This document shows, one piece after another, positions 33,130-35,108 of a DNA stretch of 35,108 nt. The position numbers and the translations under genes were made by a program. Positions within the stretch are counted from its first letter, which is position 1; each line of letters begins with the position of its first letter. The stretch is from Bacteroidota bacterium (lineage in GTDB: Bacteria > Bacteroidota > Bacteroidia > 2-12-FULL-35-15): the NCBI GenBank assembly GCA_023251835.1, contig JAHEXZ010000055.1, forward strand, positions 1 through 35,108, written 5' to 3'. The notes beneath the pieces are model-generated. The model saw only the letters and a program-made list of their open reading frames with translations. It was not told where the DNA came from and ran no database searches.

Positions 33130-33915
33130 ATGTTAACATTAAAAAAAAATTTCACAGCATTATTACTCCTGCTATCGGTAACTATATTTGCACAGGTTCA
33201 AGTTCGTATTACCTTAAAAGACGATAATATTATTTCAGGAACAGTACAACTCTCTAAGGTGAGTCTGGTAACAGATTATGGAAAACTGGAAATCCCGACC
33301 AAAAATGTAACAGGTATCAGGATGGGAGTAAAGTCTGAAGAGGAGGAAAACGCTAAAACGGTAGATATTGTAGAAATAGATAATACCTATTCCATGGCGG
33401 GTCAAACGAATATTAAAACAATGGATGTAAAAACCGAATATGGAACTCTAAACATTCCTAGCGATAAGATAGAACGTATGGAAGTTTATATGGTAACGGA
33501 TGGGCAATCTGTTTTTAAATTGCTTGCATCAAAACACATTAGTTGCAATGCTTCCGGTGGATGGCTTAATACAGGAATTATGCTAAAAAAGGGAGAGAAT
33601 TTTACCATTACAGCCAATGGCCAGGTGGTGTTTGCCAGTTTATCAGGTGCCAAATATACGCCTGATGGTAAAACTGTTGGTTCATCAAATTCTTCTTACG
33701 ATTATAATACGAATACAGAAGAACTTTATAGTAACGCGTATCCTAATTATGGAAATGTAGTTTATAAAATTGGTGAGCAGGGTGCTATGATGAAGGCCAG
33801 TGACAAATTTTCAGGTACTGCTGGTGACTTTGGTGTGTTATACCTTTCTATATATGAAGCGGTCTATAATCCTCAAAATACAGGAAGTTATATTGTAAAA
33901 GTGGAACGGAAGTAA
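33130..33915 (+). CDS. Secreted protein with LecA-like C-terminal domain
   Basis: The 261-aa product has a signal peptide (MLTLKKNFTALLLLLSVTIFAQ). The N-terminal half contains two copies of a short beta repeat: SLVTDYGKLEIPTKNVTGIRM (about 46-66) and DVKTEYGTLNIPSDKIERM (about 99-117). The C-terminal half (about 125-261) resembles the PA-IL/LecA-like lectin fold: WLNTGIMLKKGENFTITANG, KYTPDGKTVG, VYKIGEQG, then a FSGTAGDFGVLYLSIYE region and NTGSYIVKVERK. Carbohydrate binding is an inference from this resemblance, and the Ca/galactose residues are not verifiable by eye. It is followed by two repeat-element copies. Confidence 0.75.
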   Translation: MLTLKKNFTALLLLLSVTIFAQVQVRITLKDDNIISGTVQLSKVSLVTDYGKLEIPTKNVTGIRMGVKSEEEENAKTVDIVEIDNTYSMAGQTNIKTMDVKTEYGTLNIPSDKIERMEVYMVTDGQSVFKLLASKHISCNASGGWLNTGIMLKKGENFTITANGQVVFASLSGAKYTPDGKTVGSSNSSYDYNTNTEELYSNAYPNYGNVVYKIGEQGAMMKASDKFSGTAGDFGVLYLSIYEAVYNPQNTGSYIVKVERK

Positions 33916-33929
33916 AAAGGGATGGAGAG

Positions 33930-33987
33930 ATACTTGAGCGAATGAGTTTGTAAAGTTTTTGACAAAATCTTATTCAGTCGAAGTATA
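33930..33987. repeat. Dispersed inverted-repeat element, copy E
   Basis: The left arm ATACTTGAGCGAATGAGTTT and the right arm TTATTCAGTCGAAGTAT match the family, with mismatches in the outer stem. It starts 15 nt after the LecA-like gene's stop codon. Confidence 0.65.
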
Positions 33988-34120
33988 TAACCAGAATTTA
34001 CAGTTAGACAAGTTCTTTCTGTCTCAAATAATGCCCTCATTTTCAGTTGTTTAAAAGATATTTTTAAACTGTCCACCATTTGTCCACCCCTTATTTTTTT
34101 TATGTAAATCTTATTTGCAA

Positions 34121-34128
34121 TATCTTTG
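34121..34128 (+). promoter_or_regulatory. Candidate -7 box (TATCTTTG) upstream of the Ig-like repeat gene
   Basis: It is an exact TAnnTTTG match, but 190 nt before the ATG. If used, the leader RNA would contain repeat copy F as a hairpin. Confidence 0.3.
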
Positions 34129-34156
34129 CATCACAAAATTAAATAATCAGTTTTTT

Positions 34157-34206
34157 ATACTTCGGGCTGAAAGTTTACAAACAAAAGCAAACTCATTCAC
34201 CCGGCA
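34157..34206. repeat. Dispersed inverted-repeat element, copy F
   Basis: The left arm ATACTTCGGGCTGAAAGTTT and the right arm AAACTCATTCACCCGGCAT belong to the family. The inner AGTTT/AAACT pairing is kept. Second copy within the same 403-nt gap. Confidence 0.65.
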
Positions 34207-34318
34207 TAACTGAATAGAAAATTAGGGTAATGTTTTTAAAATCAATAATATACATTTAAACTGGATGCTGAATTTATTTCAGCATAAAATTTTAATTCAC
34301 AATTTAATATCTAATCTC

Positions 34319-35108
34319 ATGAAATTTAGCAAATTACTCCTCTTAGCATTTTTTACCATTTTCACTTTACAACTAACAAAGGCTCAAACAATTACAATAA
34401 CTCAACCCAATGGCGGTGAAATTTTGTACGCTTGTCAATCCTATTTGGTTAAATGGAATGTTACCGGTACCCCATCCGGTTATTATGATATTGACTATTC
34501 ATTAGATGGCGGAACTATCTGGACATCAGTCGCATCCAATTATTTGGCACCGTCAAATCAGTTTAGTTGGACTGTTCCAAATGTGCAATCCAATATCGTA
34601 TTAATGAGGGTTCGTGACCATTCAAATACATTAATATCTGACATCAGCAACGCGGTATTCACCATTAATATTCCAATAACAGTTACGGCTCCTAATGGTG
34701 GAGAAGTATTTACGCCTCTCACCACTACAAACATTACCTGGAACGCTGCCGGAACATCTAACGTATATAACATATATTATTCTATAAACAATGGTAGTTC
34801 CTGGACAACCATTGTAAGTAATTATTCTACCACTGGTGGAACATATACCTGGACTATCCCTAACAATCCATCTACCACATGTTTGGTAAAAATTCAGGAT
34901 TATACTCAGTCTTGTATGAATGATATTAGCAATACCACTTTTACTATTTCTCCTCTCACACCTACTGTTATCACTCCTAACGGTGGGGAACTGTTATCAG
35001 TAGGCCAAAACTATTACATCACCTGGAACAGTGCTACGTATTATTCTAATGTACGAATTGAATACAGCTTAAATAATGGTATTTCGTGGACTACTATCAC
35101 CAGTTCTG
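34319..35108 (+). CDS. Surface protein with Ig-like (Kre9/KNH-type) repeats, 3' truncated
   Basis: The frame starts at ATG 34319 and stays open to the window edge (263 residues visible). A signal peptide (MKFSKLLLLAFFTIFTLQLTKAQ) is followed by three tandem beta-sandwich repeats of about 95 residues, each opening with a PNGGE motif (TQPNGGEILY, TAPNGGEVFT, TPNGGELLSV). Each continues with a W-N core (VKWNV, ITWNA, ITWNS), a YSxxxGxxWT strand and, in complete repeats, a TWTIPN/SWTVPN segment ending in SDISNAVFTI-like closure. This pattern is that of Kre9/KNH-like or similar Ig-fold repeats of secreted Bacteroidota proteins, often followed by a C-terminal sorting domain that lies outside the window. 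Confidence 0.85.
   Translation, partial: MKFSKLLLLAFFTIFTLQLTKAQTITITQPNGGEILYACQSYLVKWNVTGTPSGYYDIDYSLDGGTIWTSVASNYLAPSNQFSWTVPNVQSNIVLMRVRDHSNTLISDISNAVFTINIPITVTAPNGGEVFTPLTTTNITWNAAGTSNVYNIYYSINNGSSWTTIVSNYSTTGGTYTWTIPNNPSTTCLVKIQDYTQSCMNDISNTTFTISPLTPTVITPNGGELLSVGQNYYITWNSATYYSNVRIEYSLNNGISWTTITSS

Larger units (their letters stand above)
33916..34318. other. Repeat-rich intergenic region
   Basis: This 403-nt gap contains repeat copies E and F, an A/T-rich inverted repeat around 34043-34072 (CAGTTGTTTAAAA against TTTTTAAACTG), a short direct repeat TGTCCACC (34070-34077 and 34081-34088), and a TATCTTTG box at 34121-34128. No gene was found. Confidence 0.6.

Overview
The window looks like chromosomal DNA of a member of the Bacteroidota (Bacteroidetes). 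It is AT-rich, and several upstream regions carry TAnnTTTG boxes of the Bacteroidota -7 type instead of sigma-70 -35/-10 pairs. It encodes proteins typical of the phylum: a TonB-dependent receptor with an N-terminal carboxypeptidase-regulatory-like domain, HYC/CC/PP-type and HMA-type secreted metal proteins, and secreted MORN-repeat and collagen-like proteins. No rRNA, tRNA, CRISPR array, transposase or phage gene was recognised. Most of the content is housekeeping or accessory chromosomal material.

Left part (1-9600). A truncated gene end (possibly the tail of Mfd) converges on a TatD-family metal hydrolase, with an imperfect tandem repeat between them. Homogentisate 1,2-dioxygenase follows. 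On the minus strand are a HerA/YjgR-type ATPase and DNA polymerase I. Next come a lipoprotein L,D-transpeptidase and a membrane-anchored TPR protein.

Middle (9700-19440). Three small uncharacterised proteins precede a TetR regulator and a tightly packed export operon: TolC-like outer-membrane factor, HlyD-like lipoprotein adaptor, two ABC ATPases and two ABC-2 permeases. This is the layout of a YbhGFSR-type exporter plus its own outer-membrane channel. A near-perfect 16-bp palindrome in the promoter spacer in front of tolC is a candidate TetR operator. The two ATPases are complementary: one has lost the H-loop histidine and the other the LSGGQ signature. A separate MFS transporter follows.

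Right-centre (19440-25300). A PAP2-like membrane protein and sigma-54 (rpoN) lie on the minus strand. On the plus strand are a Mn-type superoxide dismutase with a clear terminator, a TM2-domain protein, NadD and a secreted collagen-like protein.

Right (25300-35108). A probable copper/heavy-metal locus consists of a secreted Cys-rich HYC/CC/PP-like protein, a TonB-dependent receptor and a secreted HMA-domain protein. It is followed by thioredoxin reductase, a MORN-repeat protein, a cold-shock protein behind a long bidirectional terminator, RecJ, a secreted protein with a LecA-like C-terminal domain, and the start of a surface protein with Ig-like repeats that runs off the window.

At least six copies of a roughly 50-nt inverted-repeat element (arms like ACTTCGGCTGAATGAGTTT) are scattered through intergenic gaps. 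This is the clearest structure in the window that gene annotation does not explain.
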